Shown here: positions 63,640 through 64,000 of the stretch, one piece after another
How the letters are laid out: every line of letters begins with the position of its first letter
Position numbering within the stretch: position 1 is the stretch's first letter
Origin: Butyrivibrio sp. VCD2006
Lineage (GTDB): Bacteria; Bacillota; Clostridia; Lachnospirales; Lachnospiraceae
Length of the DNA stretch: 64,000 nt
Assembly (NCBI RefSeq): GCF_000423925.1
Contig: NZ_KE384105.1
Coordinates: 1-64,000 of the forward strand
Reading direction: 5' to 3'
Translations under genes and position numbers: made by a program
Notes under the pieces: model-generated
Told to the model about the DNA's origin: nothing
The model's database searches: none
Seen by the model: only the letters and a program-made list of their open reading frames with translations

Positions 63640-64000
63640 CTATTGTGCGTCCTTAGACTGTTCTATCTCTTTCTTACTGATGGGGTACTGCTTAATCAGT
63701 TCTTCATACTCCTTGTTGAAGCTCTTTCTGTCTTCACTAGATAAGCTTTCAAAATACTCATGCGTATTATAATCATCATCTAAAATAGTTATCATTTCAA
63801 CAGCTATATTTGAACAATGATCAGATACTCGCTCCAGACCGGTCAATACATCATCCAAAATAAATCCCATCTCAATAGTAGACTTTCCCTTCTTCAATCT
63901 ATTAATATGATTCTCCTTAATGGTCTTGCATAGTGTATCAATAACTTCTTCAAGAGGCTCAACATGAGTAGCTTGCTCTACATCATTTCTACAAAAGCTA
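63640..64000 (-). CDS. Na/Pi cotransporter, PhoU-like C-terminal part (partial)
   Basis: The minus-strand frame is open to the window edge, so only about 119 C-terminal residues are visible. They read ATHVEPLEEVIDTLCKTIKE, LKKGKSTIEMGFILDDVLT and LERVSDHCSNIAVEM, the PhoU-like tail of NptA-type Na/Pi cotransporters. The E-R-x-S/A-D-H motif is a metal site of PhoU domains. The protein presumably starts beyond 64000 with its membrane part. Confidence 0.85.
   Translation of the reverse strand, partial: SFCRNDVEQATHVEPLEEVIDTLCKTIKENHINRLKKGKSTIEMGFILDDVLTGLERVSDHCSNIAVEMITILDDDYNTHEYFESLSSEDRKSFNKEYEELIKQYPISKKEIEQSKDAQ

Noticed and set aside
1-64000. CRISPR arrays and rRNA genes
   Set aside because: No regularly spaced repeats of suitable length and no rRNA-like sequence were seen on reading.

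Overview
The window looks like chromosomal DNA of a low-to-moderate GC Firmicute of the Lachnospiraceae (Butyrivibrio/Roseburia-like). This is inferred from PolC, the block of MEP-pathway and lipid genes, a THF riboswitch controlling folT, an Lsa-type ABC-F gene, rumen/gut-Clostridia-like serine recombinase remnants, and strong AGGAGG ribosome sites. No species can be named from sequence reading alone.

Layout. 1-8.5 kb: folT with THF riboswitch, xylulokinase, a GGDEF/degenerate-EAL protein, then a 3.2 kb segment bounded by two identical, oppositely oriented tRNA-Glu(CTC) genes holding an Lsa-like ABC-F gene with an attenuator leader, an internally deleted MATE gene and a small secreted protein. 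8.5-24 kb: housekeeping run polC-ispG-rseP-dxr-cdsA-uppS, frr, pyrH, bactofilin, polysaccharide deacetylase, truA, thrH. 24-30 kb: an EAL protein with a degenerate GGDEF, an aldo/keto reductase ferredoxin, a glutathione peroxidase, a DNA alkylation repair protein and two CheW proteins. 30-36 kb: a four-gene phosphorelay operon of hybrid kinases and receiver/Hpt proteins. 36-37.7 kb: an AAA/DUF4143 ATPase with an inverted-repeat array upstream.

37.8-49.0 kb is the most interesting part: a class II lanthipeptide cluster of the Nif11/NHLM type. A Nif11-like precursor (47296-47574) has a core with eight Ser/Thr and only one Cys. Downstream on the same strand lie a LanM whose dehydratase half looks intact but whose cyclase half has lost the zinc-ligand motifs, a B12-binding radical SAM protein resembling RiPP C-methyltransferases, a very short membrane-fusion-like protein, a C39 peptidase ABC exporter and a second ABC exporter. 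A stand-alone LanC-like cyclase with a Cys/Cys-Cys (ProcM-like, CCG) zinc site is transcribed divergently from the precursor. I read this as a LanM that only dehydrates, complemented in trans by a separate cyclase, with an added C-methylation step.

49-51.2 kb is a graveyard of gene fragments (GNAT tail, recombinase N-terminus, unknown tails) beside a small HTH gene with clear operators. 51.3-56.4 kb has a frameshifted acetolactate decarboxylase, a PAP2 protein, a two-component system with a BTAD-type output domain, an orphan fragment and a DUF3089 hydrolase. 56.5-60.7 kb is a reduced mobile element: large serine recombinase, ORF6N-PLD-like protein with palindromic operators, small proteins, a MobC-like protein and an oriT-like patch without a relaxase. 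60.8-64 kb: an XRE regulator, then a Na/Pi cotransporter tail followed by PhoB- and PhoR-like genes.
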